From assembly GCA_905479515.1 (NCBI GenBank), contig CAJQMX010000053.1:1-18282 (forward strand): a stretch of DNA of 18,282 nt, in the 5' to 3' direction. The notes below the pieces were generated by a model. The model was not told the DNA's origin. It saw nothing but the letters and a program-made list of their open reading frames with translations, and did no database searches. Both the position numbers and the translations under genes were made by a program. This stretch comes from an uncultured Parasphingopyxis sp. GTDB taxonomy: Bacteria; Pseudomonadota; Alphaproteobacteria; Sphingomonadales; Sphingomonadaceae. How positions within the stretch are numbered: position 1 is the stretch's first letter; every line of letters starts with the position of its first letter. Shown here one piece after another: positions 7,664 to 14,222 of this stretch.

Positions 7664-8335
7664 ATGACTGACGTTACCGCAAACGTGCCGGGTACGGCCG
7701 ACCGCGAAGCCATAGACGGGGAGTTGCGCCGCATATTCGTTGCGCCGCAGTTCAATCACTCTCCCGTGATGCGCCGCTTGCTATCCTTTCTTGTCGATCA
7801 GACTCTGGCGGGCAATGGGCCTCGCCTGAAAGCCTATACCATTGCGGTCGATGCGCTCGGGCGGGATGCGGATTTCGACGCGCGTATCGACAGCTATCCG
7901 CGTGTTCAGGTTGGCCGACTCAGAAAGCTATTGGACGAATTCTATACCGACTACCCGTCAAATACCGGGCTGCGCATCCATATCCCCAAAGGGGCCTATA
8001 TTGTGGATTTCGAGGGGGCTGGGATTACATCTCCCCAGCCCCGTGTTCAGGATGAAAGCCCAAACGGCATTCCGGTAAAAAGGACCGTTCGAGACGTTTC
8101 GGCGATCCGCACATTCGATCTTGGGCGCTTCGCCGCCGCCGCGCTTGTTGGGGTGCTGGTCAGCCTGATTGCATGGCAGGCCCTTGGCGGTCTTGCGCAT
8201 GCTGACCAGCCCTTCCAGCAATCCGGCGTGGAAGCGGACGTCCGGCAAGATGAGTATCGGCGGTGCAGCAAGGTGATCGCGGCAGACCGATGCCGGGAAA
8301 TGCTGAGCCGTGAGAGCAGCCCGAACGCGCTTTAG
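7664..8335 (+). CDS. Single-helix membrane-tethered protein with an N-terminal domain as seen before adenylate cyclase/TPR proteins (possible CadC-like regulator)
   Basis: A 223-residue protein starting at the ATG at 7664, with GAGG six bases upstream; a TTG further up (7625) is rejected. The N-terminal 100 or so residues show a pattern I know from rhizobial and sphingomonad proteins, where it precedes cyclase or TPR regions: L-R-R-I, then S-P-x-x-R-R-L-L-x-F-L-V-D, then LKAYTIAVDALGR-x-x-D-F-D, then P-R-V-Q-V-G-R-L-R-K-L-L, then R-I-x-I-P-K-G-A-Y-I-V-D-F. The closing I-P-K-G-A-Y resembles the end of a CadC/OmpR winged helix. Here there is no enzymatic domain, only one membrane helix (about AALVGVLVSLIAWQALGG) and a short outer tail with two cysteines. 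A membrane-bound regulator is an inference. Its stop overlaps that of the convergent TonB receptor. Confidence 0.7.
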   Translation: MTDVTANVPGTADREAIDGELRRIFVAPQFNHSPVMRRLLSFLVDQTLAGNGPRLKAYTIAVDALGRDADFDARIDSYPRVQVGRLRKLLDEFYTDYPSNTGLRIHIPKGAYIVDFEGAGITSPQPRVQDESPNGIPVKRTVRDVSAIRTFDLGRFAAAALVGVLVSLIAWQALGGLAHADQPFQQSGVEADVRQDEYRRCSKVIAADRCREMLSRESSPNAL

Positions 8336-10416
8336 AAGCTGCCGCTTACCTGGAAAGAGAAGATCGGACCGAATTCCCGGCTGCGATCCTCAATAATGGC
8401 AATTGGCCCATCGCGCCGATCGACGAAGAAGGTGCGGGTGAAATTTTCGTTGCGATCCATCAGATTATAGACGCCGCCGCGAACGCGCAGGCCGAACACG
8501 TCCTTATGCTCGATATAGGCGCCGACAATGCCTGACGAATTACGGTAGTCGTTGACCTGGGTGAGGCGATAGCCATTGGCCTCCTGATAGTCTTCATAGG
8601 TAAAGGCCCATGCCCATTCCGTGCCTGGTACATCATGGCGCAGTTCGACATCGACATTCCGCTGCATATCATTGGATATCGGCCGGTTCTCACCCGTCAG
8701 CGGATCGCGGACCCGGCTGCGCTGAAGGGTAAATTCAACATTCAGCCGTCCGCCTCGCCAGCCCAGCGGATCGAAGTTGAACGTGCTGCTCCATTCCAGC
8801 CCATAGCGTTTTGCGCTGTCGATATTTCCCGGCGCTTCCGCGGTCGGGCTTAGCGGCACCTGATCGACGATATCGCTGATCTGTTCATAGTAAAGCCGCG
8901 CCGTGATTGAACCAAGCAAACCCAATTGCTGGGTTGCCTCAATTTCGTAATTCCAGCTTTGCGGCGGTACGAGATTGGGGTTGCCAGCGTCTTGGGCGTT
9001 GGTTCCCAATATTGTGGAAGCGACGAAATCCGAAAAATCGAGCTGGCCGACTTCGCGCTCGACCCGGACGCGGATGTCGAGCCAGGGATTCGCTGACCAA
9101 GCCAGCGAAACAAAGCCTTTCGGGCGGTAGAAGGAGCGCGTCAGTCCATTATTGCCACTCTGTGTAATCGTGGAATATTCGCCGCCGAGCGACGCCTGCA
9201 AGGAAAGATTGTCCGTAAGAGGCCGGCCATAGGTGATATTGATCTCGGCCCGCTCCTCCTCGACGCGAGAATTGGAATTGGGGAGAATGACTGGCTGGAA
9301 AACGCCCGCCGGGTCGAGGGCGAAGAGGTCTGACTGGACATCCAGCGTATTGAGCGCGCCTTCAACGGCGACCTGCCAGTCTCCACCCATCGCCCAGCCA
9401 TATTCAGCGCGGCCAATCCATTCGCCCTCATCAAGCTGGCGGGCGAAGAGATCACCGATTGACGGCGTCGCATCGACGAACTCGGTTATCAGGCTGGTTT
9501 CGAAGGGGCTGTGTTCGAAGCTCCGAAGGCCGATCAGCTTGAGGCGACCGGGGCCGAAGGCAAATTCGAAATCGCCGCTGATCTCGAAATTCCATTCATC
9601 TTCGCGCTCTCGGAAAAAACGGGTCCGGTCGGGCAGCCCTTGGCCTACGCGATCGGAATCTTCGCGCCCCCGGAAATAATAGCGGCCATAGCTGAGGTTG
9701 AGGTTGCCGATGGAGCTACCCGGCCCGTCATAGCGAAAAGTACCGGAGAGCACGGGCTGGTCGCCAGAGGATGTTCCCCACTCTTCATGCATGCCGATAA
9801 CCGTGCCTGCCGGATCAAGGACGAGTTCTTGCCCTGCACTGCCCCCACGGAACGAATTGTCCGTGTTCGAGAGGCTGAGCGTATAGTCGAACGCGCCTTG
9901 CGTGCCGCTTACGGAAATCTCGCCATTGGTCAGGCGCGGATCGGTGATGCGGGTGCGAAATTGTGGGTTCCAGGAAAAATTGCCACTGATCCCGCTGGTT
10001 TCCGCGATGATATTGGCGACCTGCCCGGAAAGACCGGGAATATCCAATGATGCGCCATCACGCACTTCGATCCGGATAACGTTGGCGGCCGAAATGCGAC
10101 CGAGCGTGGTTATCGCGTCGTTCGATTTCCCGGAAACACGTTCGCCGTTGATCAGCACATTATCGCCGCCCTGGCCGAGGCCGCGACGGTCATCACCCTG
10201 TTGAATCGTAAAGCCGGGGATCTGGCGGACCATGTCGAGGGCCGAGTTGGGTGAGAAGCGACCGAAGAAACCCGGCGTGTAATCCCGGCCACCCGTTGGC
10301 ACGATAGCAGGGTGAGCAAAAGGCGCATCGGCAGTTTCCGTGCTTTCTTCGCTTTGTGCGAAGGCCGGAAATCCGAGCAATGAGCTCGATACTAACAACC
10401 ATGATGTACGCCGCAT
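8332..10416 (-). CDS. TonB-dependent outer-membrane receptor
   Basis: An outer-membrane protein of 694 residues. A signal peptide (MRRTSWLLVSSSLLGFPAFA) is followed by a short linker and a plug domain (about 55-155). The plug contains S-A-L-D-M-V-R-Q-I-P-G-F, G-D-N-V-L-I-N-G-E-R-V and V-I-R-I-E-V-R-D-G, as TonB receptors do. The rest is a beta barrel of alternating aromatic strands, and the last residue is phenylalanine (F-S-F-Q-V-S-G-S-F), as needed for barrel assembly. The substrate cannot be read from sequence. There is no nearby tonB, exbBD or obvious degradation cluster. The start at 10416 has AAGGGA about eight bases upstream. The stop codon overlaps the stop of the rightward gene at 8335 in a shared TTAG, so the two genes end tail to tail. 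Confidence 0.9.
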   Translation of the reverse strand: MRRTSWLLVSSSLLGFPAFAQSEESTETADAPFAHPAIVPTGGRDYTPGFFGRFSPNSALDMVRQIPGFTIQQGDDRRGLGQGGDNVLINGERVSGKSNDAITTLGRISAANVIRIEVRDGASLDIPGLSGQVANIIAETSGISGNFSWNPQFRTRITDPRLTNGEISVSGTQGAFDYTLSLSNTDNSFRGGSAGQELVLDPAGTVIGMHEEWGTSSGDQPVLSGTFRYDGPGSSIGNLNLSYGRYYFRGREDSDRVGQGLPDRTRFFREREDEWNFEISGDFEFAFGPGRLKLIGLRSFEHSPFETSLITEFVDATPSIGDLFARQLDEGEWIGRAEYGWAMGGDWQVAVEGALNTLDVQSDLFALDPAGVFQPVILPNSNSRVEEERAEINITYGRPLTDNLSLQASLGGEYSTITQSGNNGLTRSFYRPKGFVSLAWSANPWLDIRVRVEREVGQLDFSDFVASTILGTNAQDAGNPNLVPPQSWNYEIEATQQLGLLGSITARLYYEQISDIVDQVPLSPTAEAPGNIDSAKRYGLEWSSTFNFDPLGWRGGRLNVEFTLQRSRVRDPLTGENRPISNDMQRNVDVELRHDVPGTEWAWAFTYEDYQEANGYRLTQVNDYRNSSGIVGAYIEHKDVFGLRVRGGVYNLMDRNENFTRTFFVDRRDGPIAIIEDRSREFGPIFSFQVSGSF

Positions 10417-10503
10417 TTCAGTAATCCCTTCCCTGAGATGCAGCGTCCATTGAGCAATCCCCGGCGATCATCCAGTGCCCGGACGGGGCTTTCCGACCAG
10501 CGG

Positions 10504-10545
10504 TGTCGATCTTTCGACAAATGTCGTAAAAGTGTCGTTCGTCGG
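10504..10545. promoter_or_regulatory. Cluster of TGTCG half-sites upstream of the TonB receptor
   Basis: TGTCGA (10504-10509), four bases, then TCGACA (10514-10519) is a perfect inverted repeat. Overlapping it, CGACA, AA, TGTCG (10515-10526) is a second one. Another TGTCG starts at 10533, eleven bases after the one at 10522, and GTCGG follows at 10541. On the receptor's strand this reads ACGACAC-TTTT-ACGACAT, an 11-base phased repeat. It lies 88-129 bases upstream of the receptor ATG, a suitable place for an operator. The binding protein is unknown. Confidence 0.45.
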
Positions 10546-10593
10546 AAAATCTGTGCGACGAGCGGAGGCGGGATTAGCGCCTGTGATATCCGC

Positions 10594-11019
10594 CTAGGCG
10601 GGGCATCGCATCCGGACCGACATGCTGCCATCGGGCGAGGTTACCGTGAGGCGTTCGCCATCCTCGCTCAATGCATAGGCCAGTGTCTCGGTCCATTCCT
10701 CGCCCTCACCAGAGAAAAGATGATCGATCGTCACCGTGCCTGGTTCCGTCTGCCTAATCGTTTCAGGCACCGCACTGCTTTCATAATAGCTGATGCGATC
10801 AGCCGCGATGTCGAGCCGCATTTCGCTGGCATCGTCGGCGCAGGTATCCTCGGCGAAATCCCAGCGCCCCAGAAATTCCGCTGGGATCGTCTCGAGCGTT
10901 TCCGGTGCAGCCAAATCGGTTGCGGGTCCAGCGGTGCCAGGCTCTTCGCCGCTTGGCTCATTGCTGCCAGAACAGGCGGCAAGGGCCAGGATGGCGGCGG
11001 TGATTGCTATCGTACGCAT
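10594..11019 (-). CDS. Small lipoprotein of unknown function
   Basis: A 141-residue lipoprotein. The signal MRTIAITAAILAL ends in lipobox L-A-A-C (C16), followed by a Ser/Gly/Glu-rich linker. The mature part starts I-P-A-E-F-L-G-R-W-D with a cysteine soon after (E-D-T-C-A-D-D), and ends in V-R-M-R-C-P-A. That form, G-R-W near the start and a cysteine at each end, suggests a small lipocalin-like beta fold with a disulfide; this is inference. Two starts compete. An ATG at 11034 overlaps the DUF72 stop as ATGA. The ATG at 11019 has a perfect AGGAGA six bases upstream and gives a cleaner signal peptide, so it was chosen. It is co-transcribed behind the DUF72 gene. Confidence 0.75.
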   Translation of the reverse strand: MRTIAITAAILALAACSGSNEPSGEEPGTAGPATDLAAPETLETIPAEFLGRWDFAEDTCADDASEMRLDIAADRISYYESSAVPETIRQTEPGTVTIDHLFSGEGEEWTETLAYALSEDGERLTVTSPDGSMSVRMRCPA

Positions 11020-11030
11020 GGCTACTCTCC

Positions 11031-11843
11031 TCATGAAATCGTTCGCGCGATCAGCGCTTCTGCCGCGGCAGGCGCGCGGACCTTCGCCCCGTTGATGAAA
11101 AACATATAGACGTCTCGGCCCTTTGGGGCAGGCACTGCTTCGGTCAGATAGTTTTGATCGTCAGGCTGTCCGCCATCGCGCCATGCCCTGGCAGTATCGG
11201 CCCAATGATCAAGCGCAGGCGCAGGATAGCCGGTCTCTACATCCTCACGCGCACCGAGCAACCGGGCATAGGAAAAATCGGCTGTCTGATCGGTGATCTG
11301 CGGATATTTCTCGCTATCTGCGCAGATGATCGCGGCACCATATTTGCGCGCCAGCTCGACAAACTCCGCGCAGACAAAGCTCTCATGCCGCACTTCCAAG
11401 GCATGGCGGAGGGATATTCCCTGATAGGTTTTCGGCAGCATGGCCAGGAACGCGCCGAATTCTTCCGGGTCAAACTTTTTGGTCGGCATGAACTGCCAGA
11501 ATAGCGGGCCGAGCTTGTCGCCGAGTTCGGTGATCCCCTGGCCGAGAAACTTCTCGATGCTCTCCCCGGTTTCGCGGAGGTCTTTCCGGTTTGTGCAATA
11601 GCGCGAGGCCTTGATCGTGAATTTGAACCCGTCAGGCGTGGCGTCATGCCATTTGGCGAAGCTTTCGGGTTTCTGCAGCCGGTAATAGGTGCCGTTGATC
11701 TCGATCGCACCGAGCCGCCCGGCCGCATAGCTGAGCTCGTCAGCCTGACGCAGGCCTTGCGGATAAAATGTTCCGCGCCATGGCTTATAGGTCCAGCCAC
11801 CAATCCCGGCGCGAATTCTATGGTCGTCAGTCATATGAGCCAT
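11031..11843 (-). CDS. DUF72 (YecE-like) domain protein
   Basis: A cytoplasmic protein of 270 residues of the DUF72 family, a TIM-barrel-like fold with no settled function. Hallmarks are the opening G-I-G-G-W-T-Y-K-P-W with F-Y-P-Q-G-L, then E-I-N-G-T-Y-Y-R-L-Q, then K-F-T-I-K-A-S-R-Y-C-T-N, then L-G-P-L-F-W-Q-F-M-P, then E-V-R-H-E-S-F, and the late V-Y-M-F-F-I-N-G-A-K, all typical of the family. A second ATG three codons in (11834) is equally possible, since neither start has a strong ribosome site. The stop overlaps an ATG in the downstream lipoprotein gene (ATGA), and both are likely in one transcript. Confidence 0.88.
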   Translation of the reverse strand: MAHMTDDHRIRAGIGGWTYKPWRGTFYPQGLRQADELSYAAGRLGAIEINGTYYRLQKPESFAKWHDATPDGFKFTIKASRYCTNRKDLRETGESIEKFLGQGITELGDKLGPLFWQFMPTKKFDPEEFGAFLAMLPKTYQGISLRHALEVRHESFVCAEFVELARKYGAAIICADSEKYPQITDQTADFSYARLLGAREDVETGYPAPALDHWADTARAWRDGGQPDDQNYLTEAVPAPKGRDVYMFFINGAKVRAPAAAEALIARTIS

Positions 11844-11965
11844 CGATTCTGTGCATTCCCCTCTTATGCCATGAAGCCTTCGCCATAGGGAAGCATCAGA
11901 ATGAAGCGCTGTCTTAAAGGTTCATCCGACTGGCGCGCGGGGCTTGGTGCAGCTAGGCATGGTGC

Positions 11966-12613
11966 ATGACCTATTTTTCATCTGATCGCCCCGCACTGCA
12001 GCGCGGATTTCTTCCAGGCCTTACTTTGTCGGTCGCTTTGCTCATCACCGCCTGTGCCGAACCAGCGCCGGAAGCGGAAGAGACCGCTACCGATCCGCAG
12101 GTCGCCTTCATGGCAAACCTGTCCGAACTGTGTGGCCAGGCTTTTGCCGGGCAGCTCGTGTCGACCGATGAGGGCGATGCGGATATCGCGTCTGTGCCGC
12201 TCGTCATGCATGTCGCCTCCTGCGCGCCGGATCAGATCCGCATTCCTTTTCATGTCGGCGATGATCGCTCGCGCACCTGGGTGATCACGGACACCGGCAC
12301 GGGCCTGCAGCTCAAGCATGATCACCGGCATGAGGATGGCAGCGAAGATGCTGTCACCCAATATGGCGGCGACACGGCCGATCTTGGCACCGCGAACCGG
12401 CAGGAATTTCCGGTTGATGCAGAATCCATCGCGCTGTTCGAGCGCGAAGGGCTGGCGGTATCCGTCACCAATGTCTGGGCGGTGGAGGTCAATGATCAGG
12501 TCTTTGCCTATGAATTGCGGCGACCCGCAGGCGAGAATGAACGCTTCTTCCGTGTCGAGTTTGACCTGACGACACCGGTAGAGACACCGCCGCCGGCTTG
12601 GGGCAGCGAATAG
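11966..12613 (+). CDS. Lipoprotein of unknown function
   Basis: A 215-residue protein. The N-terminal region (R8, R13) leads into a hydrophobic core and a lipobox I-T-A-C with C30, followed by a Pro/Glu/Ala linker (A-E-P-A-P-E-A-E-E). The mature part is acidic and beta-rich, with two cysteines (near L-C-G-Q and A-S-C-A-P-D) and the phrases I-P-F-H-V-G-D-D-R-S-R-T-W-V-I and L-K-H-D-H-R-H-E-D-G. It resembles unnamed sphingomonad lipoproteins, but I know no function. The ATG at 11966 has no strong Shine-Dalgarno. It is divergent from the DUF72 gene across 122 bases. Confidence 0.7.
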   Translation: MTYFSSDRPALQRGFLPGLTLSVALLITACAEPAPEAEETATDPQVAFMANLSELCGQAFAGQLVSTDEGDADIASVPLVMHVASCAPDQIRIPFHVGDDRSRTWVITDTGTGLQLKHDHRHEDGSEDAVTQYGGDTADLGTANRQEFPVDAESIALFEREGLAVSVTNVWAVEVNDQVFAYELRRPAGENERFFRVEFDLTTPVETPPPAWGSE

Positions 12614-12616
12614 GCC

Positions 12617-12671
12617 TTTCCGCGAATATCGGAAAATCTCCTGAAAATATTCCCATTGCTTCGGAATATTT
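12617..12671 (+). terminator. Two consecutive hairpins after the lipoprotein gene
   Basis: TTTCCG (12617-12622) pairs with CGGAAA (12630-12635) around seven bases, four bases after the stop codon. A second perfect stem, AAATATTCC (12645-12653) with GGAATATTT (12663-12671), has a nine-base loop. Neither has a clear T tract. They probably end or protect the lipoprotein transcript and insulate the sigma-54 promoter downstream. Confidence 0.45.
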
Positions 12672-12719
12672 CCCAACTCTCCGCACGCAATAATATGTCG
12701 TGAAACGATCGAAATCGGT

Positions 12720-12743
12720 TAAGCTACTGTAAAAGGTAGCTTA
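12720..12743. promoter_or_regulatory. Perfect inverted repeat upstream of the sigma-54 promoter
   Basis: TAAGCTAC (12720-12727) and GTAGCTTA (12736-12743) are exact reverse complements separated by eight bases (TGTAAAAG). The repeat ends nine bases before the -24 GG. Activators of sigma-54 usually bind further upstream (about -80 to -150), so this could be an unusually close activator site, a repressor or nucleoid-protein site, or an RNA hairpin. Confidence 0.45.
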
Positions 12744-12751
12744 TCCATTTC

Positions 12752-12768
12752 TGGCACGCATCCTGCTT
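12752..12768 (+). promoter_or_regulatory. Sigma-54 (RpoN) -24/-12 promoter
   Basis: TGGCACGCATCCTGCTT fits the RpoN consensus TGGCACG-N4-TTGCW, with only the first T of TTGC changed to C. The invariant GG (12753-12754) and GC (12765-12766) are ten bases apart, as required. Transcription would start near 12778, giving a leader of about 43 bases before the first small gene at 12821. No convincing sigma-70 pair competes: TAGTAT at 12768 has no -35. Confidence 0.65.
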
Positions 12769-12820
12769 AGTATGGGGCAAGCCGGCGGAATGGTCTGCCG
12801 GAACAAACAGGAGCAAAACC

Positions 12821-12934
12821 ATGTCCATCAATATCAGCAACCTTCAGAGCGCCGCCCTCTCCGCAGTCGCTGCCCTTGTAGTCAGTGCAATCTGCATCAG
12901 CGCCGCCGTCGGTCCGGTTCTTCCCGTCGCCTAG
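12821..12934 (+). CDS. Small hydrophobic peptide, tandem copy 1 (37 aa)
   Basis: A 37-residue protein with an ideal ribosome site (AGGAG, seven bases upstream). A short polar start (MSINISNLQS) leads into one hydrophobic helix (about 11-30), with a cysteine at 25, and the ending VGPVLPVA. There is no charged residue at all, which suggests a membrane-embedded peptide. The second copy at 12981 matches at 31 of 37 residues, while 15 further codons differ only silently. That pattern shows selection on the protein. It is first in the presumed sigma-54 operon, ahead of its paralogue and the PspC-domain gene. No function is known to me. A membrane-stress role is inferred only from the PspC neighbour and the promoter type. 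Confidence 0.75.
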   Translation: MSINISNLQSAALSAVAALVVSAICISAAVGPVLPVA

Positions 12935-12980
12935 TTGGCACGGGAACACCGATCTCCAAACCCATATGAAAGACACAATC

Positions 12981-13094
12981 ATGACCTTCAATCTCTCAAA
13001 TCTCCAAAGCGCCGCTCTTTCTACAGTTGCCGCCCTTATCGTTAGCGCAGCATGCATCAGCGCCGCTGTCGGCCCGGTTCTTCCTGTCGCTTAA
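12981..13094 (+). CDS. Small hydrophobic peptide, tandem copy 2 (37 aa)
   Basis: Paralogue of the preceding gene, with the same length and layout: a polar start (MTFNLSNLQS), a hydrophobic helix with cysteine 25, and the same VGPVLPVA end. The six substitutions (positions 2, 3, 5, 15, 20 and 24) are mostly conservative. An in-frame ATG five codons earlier (12966) is possible, but the alignment with copy 1 favours 12981. The ribosome site is weak (GAAAGA). The gap of 46 bases to copy 1 contains TTGGCACG (12935-12942), which resembles half of a sigma-54 site but lacks the -12 GC. Confidence 0.72.
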   Translation: MTFNLSNLQSAALSTVAALIVSAACISAAVGPVLPVA

Positions 13095-13152
13095 TCAGGC
13101 GCAGGAAGTTCCAGACACCCACCAGTTACCCCTTTTCAAGAAAGACCAGACC

Positions 13153-13335
13153 ATGACGCAGAATTTCGCCCTAGACCGCAGCAACGCCAAAGTGATGGGT
13201 GTTTGCGCCGGTTTCGCCCGCTGGACGGGTTGGAACGTGCTGGCGATCCGCATCGGCCTGGTCGCTCTCACCCTTTTCGCCCTCGGCCCGGTAGCGCTGC
13301 TCGCCTATCTGATTGTCGGCTGGGCTGCCAACTAA
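13153..13335 (+). CDS. Stand-alone PspC-domain membrane protein (60 aa)
   Basis: A 60-residue protein that is almost entirely one PspC domain: a polar start, the conserved K-V-M-G-V-C-A-G-F-A-R-W motif, then N-V-L-A-I-R-I-G-L and a long hydrophobic region (ALTLFALGPVALLAYLIVGW) forming a helix or hairpin in the inner membrane. PspC in enterobacteria senses envelope stress and recruits PspA; that protein has an extra periplasmic part which is missing here. The start at 13153 has only a weak AAGAAAGA. The frame is open further upstream, but there it overlaps the small gene before it. The intergenic distance of 58 bases and the shared direction point to one operon with the two small peptides. 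No pspA, pspB or pspF is in the window. Confidence 0.85.
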   Translation: MTQNFALDRSNAKVMGVCAGFARWTGWNVLAIRIGLVALTLFALGPVALLAYLIVGWAAN

Positions 13336-13344
13336 ACCGCCTTC

Positions 13345-13382
13345 GGACGGCCCTTGAGGGCACCCCTTCCCTCGGGCCGTCC
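13345..13382 (+). terminator. Large hairpin after the PspC-domain gene
   Basis: GGACGGCCC (13345-13353) pairs with GGGCCGTCC (13374-13382). After a two-base TT bulge on the left side, GAGGG (13356-13360) pairs with CCCTC (13369-13373), leaving an eight-base loop. It begins nine bases after the PspC stop. No T tract follows, but the stem is very stable and probably ends or protects the operon transcript. Confidence 0.6.
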
Positions 13383-13416
13383 GTTCCCCAGGAAAACCCA
13401 ACACAAAAACCCCAAG

Positions 13417-13457
13417 TTGACACGTGTTGACACAGGCCGGGGGTAAATGGCCCGGCC
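13417..13457. promoter_or_regulatory. TTGACAC direct repeat and GC-rich hairpin upstream of the Pr6Pr gene
   Basis: TTGACAC occurs at 13417-13423 and again at 13427-13433, ten bases apart; the junction contains the palindrome ACACGTGT (13420-13427). Each copy holds a perfect -35 hexamer (TTGACA), but no good -10 sits 17 bases later. Directly after, GGCCGGG (13435-13441) pairs with CCCGGCC (13451-13457) around nine bases. It could be a phased regulator site with a hairpin. The remaining 135 bases up to the next gene show nothing further. Confidence 0.35.
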
Positions 13458-13592
13458 AAGATCCCGATCCAAAAAACATGACGGGGCAAGTCTGGCCCAT
13501 TGCTGGATGATGCCACAAGGCGCCGTGAATAGGACAGCGCAATTTGCACGTCCCTCTCTTGCGCTCGCCGGTCAGGCGGGAGACAAGAGGCG

Positions 13593-14222
13593 ATGGCTTC
13601 AACCCTCGCCCGGCTGTGTGCAGCACTCACCGCGATTATCGCCTGGACAGGGCTGGCGATCCAGCTGGCCCTGCTGATCGGACAATTTGAAGCGCAGGGT
13701 CTCGGCCCCGCCTCCGCGCTCTGGCGCTTTCTCGGCTTTTTCACGATCCTCACCAACAGCGCGGTCGCACTGGTCGCCACGGTGATGGCGCTTCGCCCCG
13801 ATAGCTGGCTGGCAGGCCCGCGCAGCCGGATGGTGACCGCCTCCGCGATCCTGCTCGTCGGGATCGTCTACTCGCTCGCGCTTCGCCATATCTGGAGTCC
13901 GGAAGGGTTTCAGCTGCTGGTCGATCACATGCTCCACGATGCAACGCCGCTGCTGTTCGCCCTTTCCTGGCTGCTCTTTCCGCATGAGGGCCTCAACTGG
14001 CGGCAGGGTTTCTGGGCGGCCGTCCCCCCGCTTGCCTATTGCGTCTATGCTTTTGCGCGCGGTGCGGTGGATGGCTGGTACGCCTATTATTTCCTCGATC
14101 CCACGCAGATGACATTCGGACTGCTGGCATCAAGCATGGCATTGCTGCTGGCGGGCTTTGTGGTTGTCGGAATGGTGCTGGTTGCGATTGACCGACTGCT
14201 GGCACGGCGCAGCGCGAAATGA
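13593..14222 (+). CDS. Pr6Pr-family integral membrane protein
   Basis: A polytopic inner-membrane protein of 209 residues with about six hydrophobic segments. Recognisable family features are [10 protein letters not shown] in the second helix, the conserved H-I-W and [12 protein letters not shown] with histidines in the membrane, W-L-L-F-P-H-E-G-L, and a final Y-Y-F-L-D-P. These fit the Pr6Pr group (related to FAR-17a/AIG1-like proteins). The activity in bacteria is not defined; the eukaryotic relatives include lipid hydrolases with intramembrane catalytic residues. The ATG at 13593 has GGGAG ten bases upstream and AAGAGG only two bases away. The stop overlaps the ung start as ATGA, so the two are translationally coupled. 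Confidence 0.82.
   Translation: MASTLARLCAALTAIIAWTGLAIQLALLIGQFEAQGLGPASALWRFLGFFTILTNSAVALVATVMALRPDSWLAGPRSRMVTASAILLVGIVYSLALRHIWSPEGFQLLVDHMLHDATPLLFALSWLLFPHEGLNWRQGFWAAVPPLAYCVYAFARGAVDGWYAYYFLDPTQMTFGLLASSMALLLAGFVVVGMVLVAIDRLLARRSAK

Noticed and set aside
11020..11034. ATGA-overlapping start for the lipoprotein behind DUF72
   Set aside because: The ATG at 11019 has a perfect AGGAGA at six bases and gives a normal signal peptide. The overlap start stays possible but less likely.
13027..13152. Upstream start for the PspC-domain protein
   Set aside because: It would run in another frame through the second small-peptide gene, and the PspC domain begins just after the ATG at 13153.
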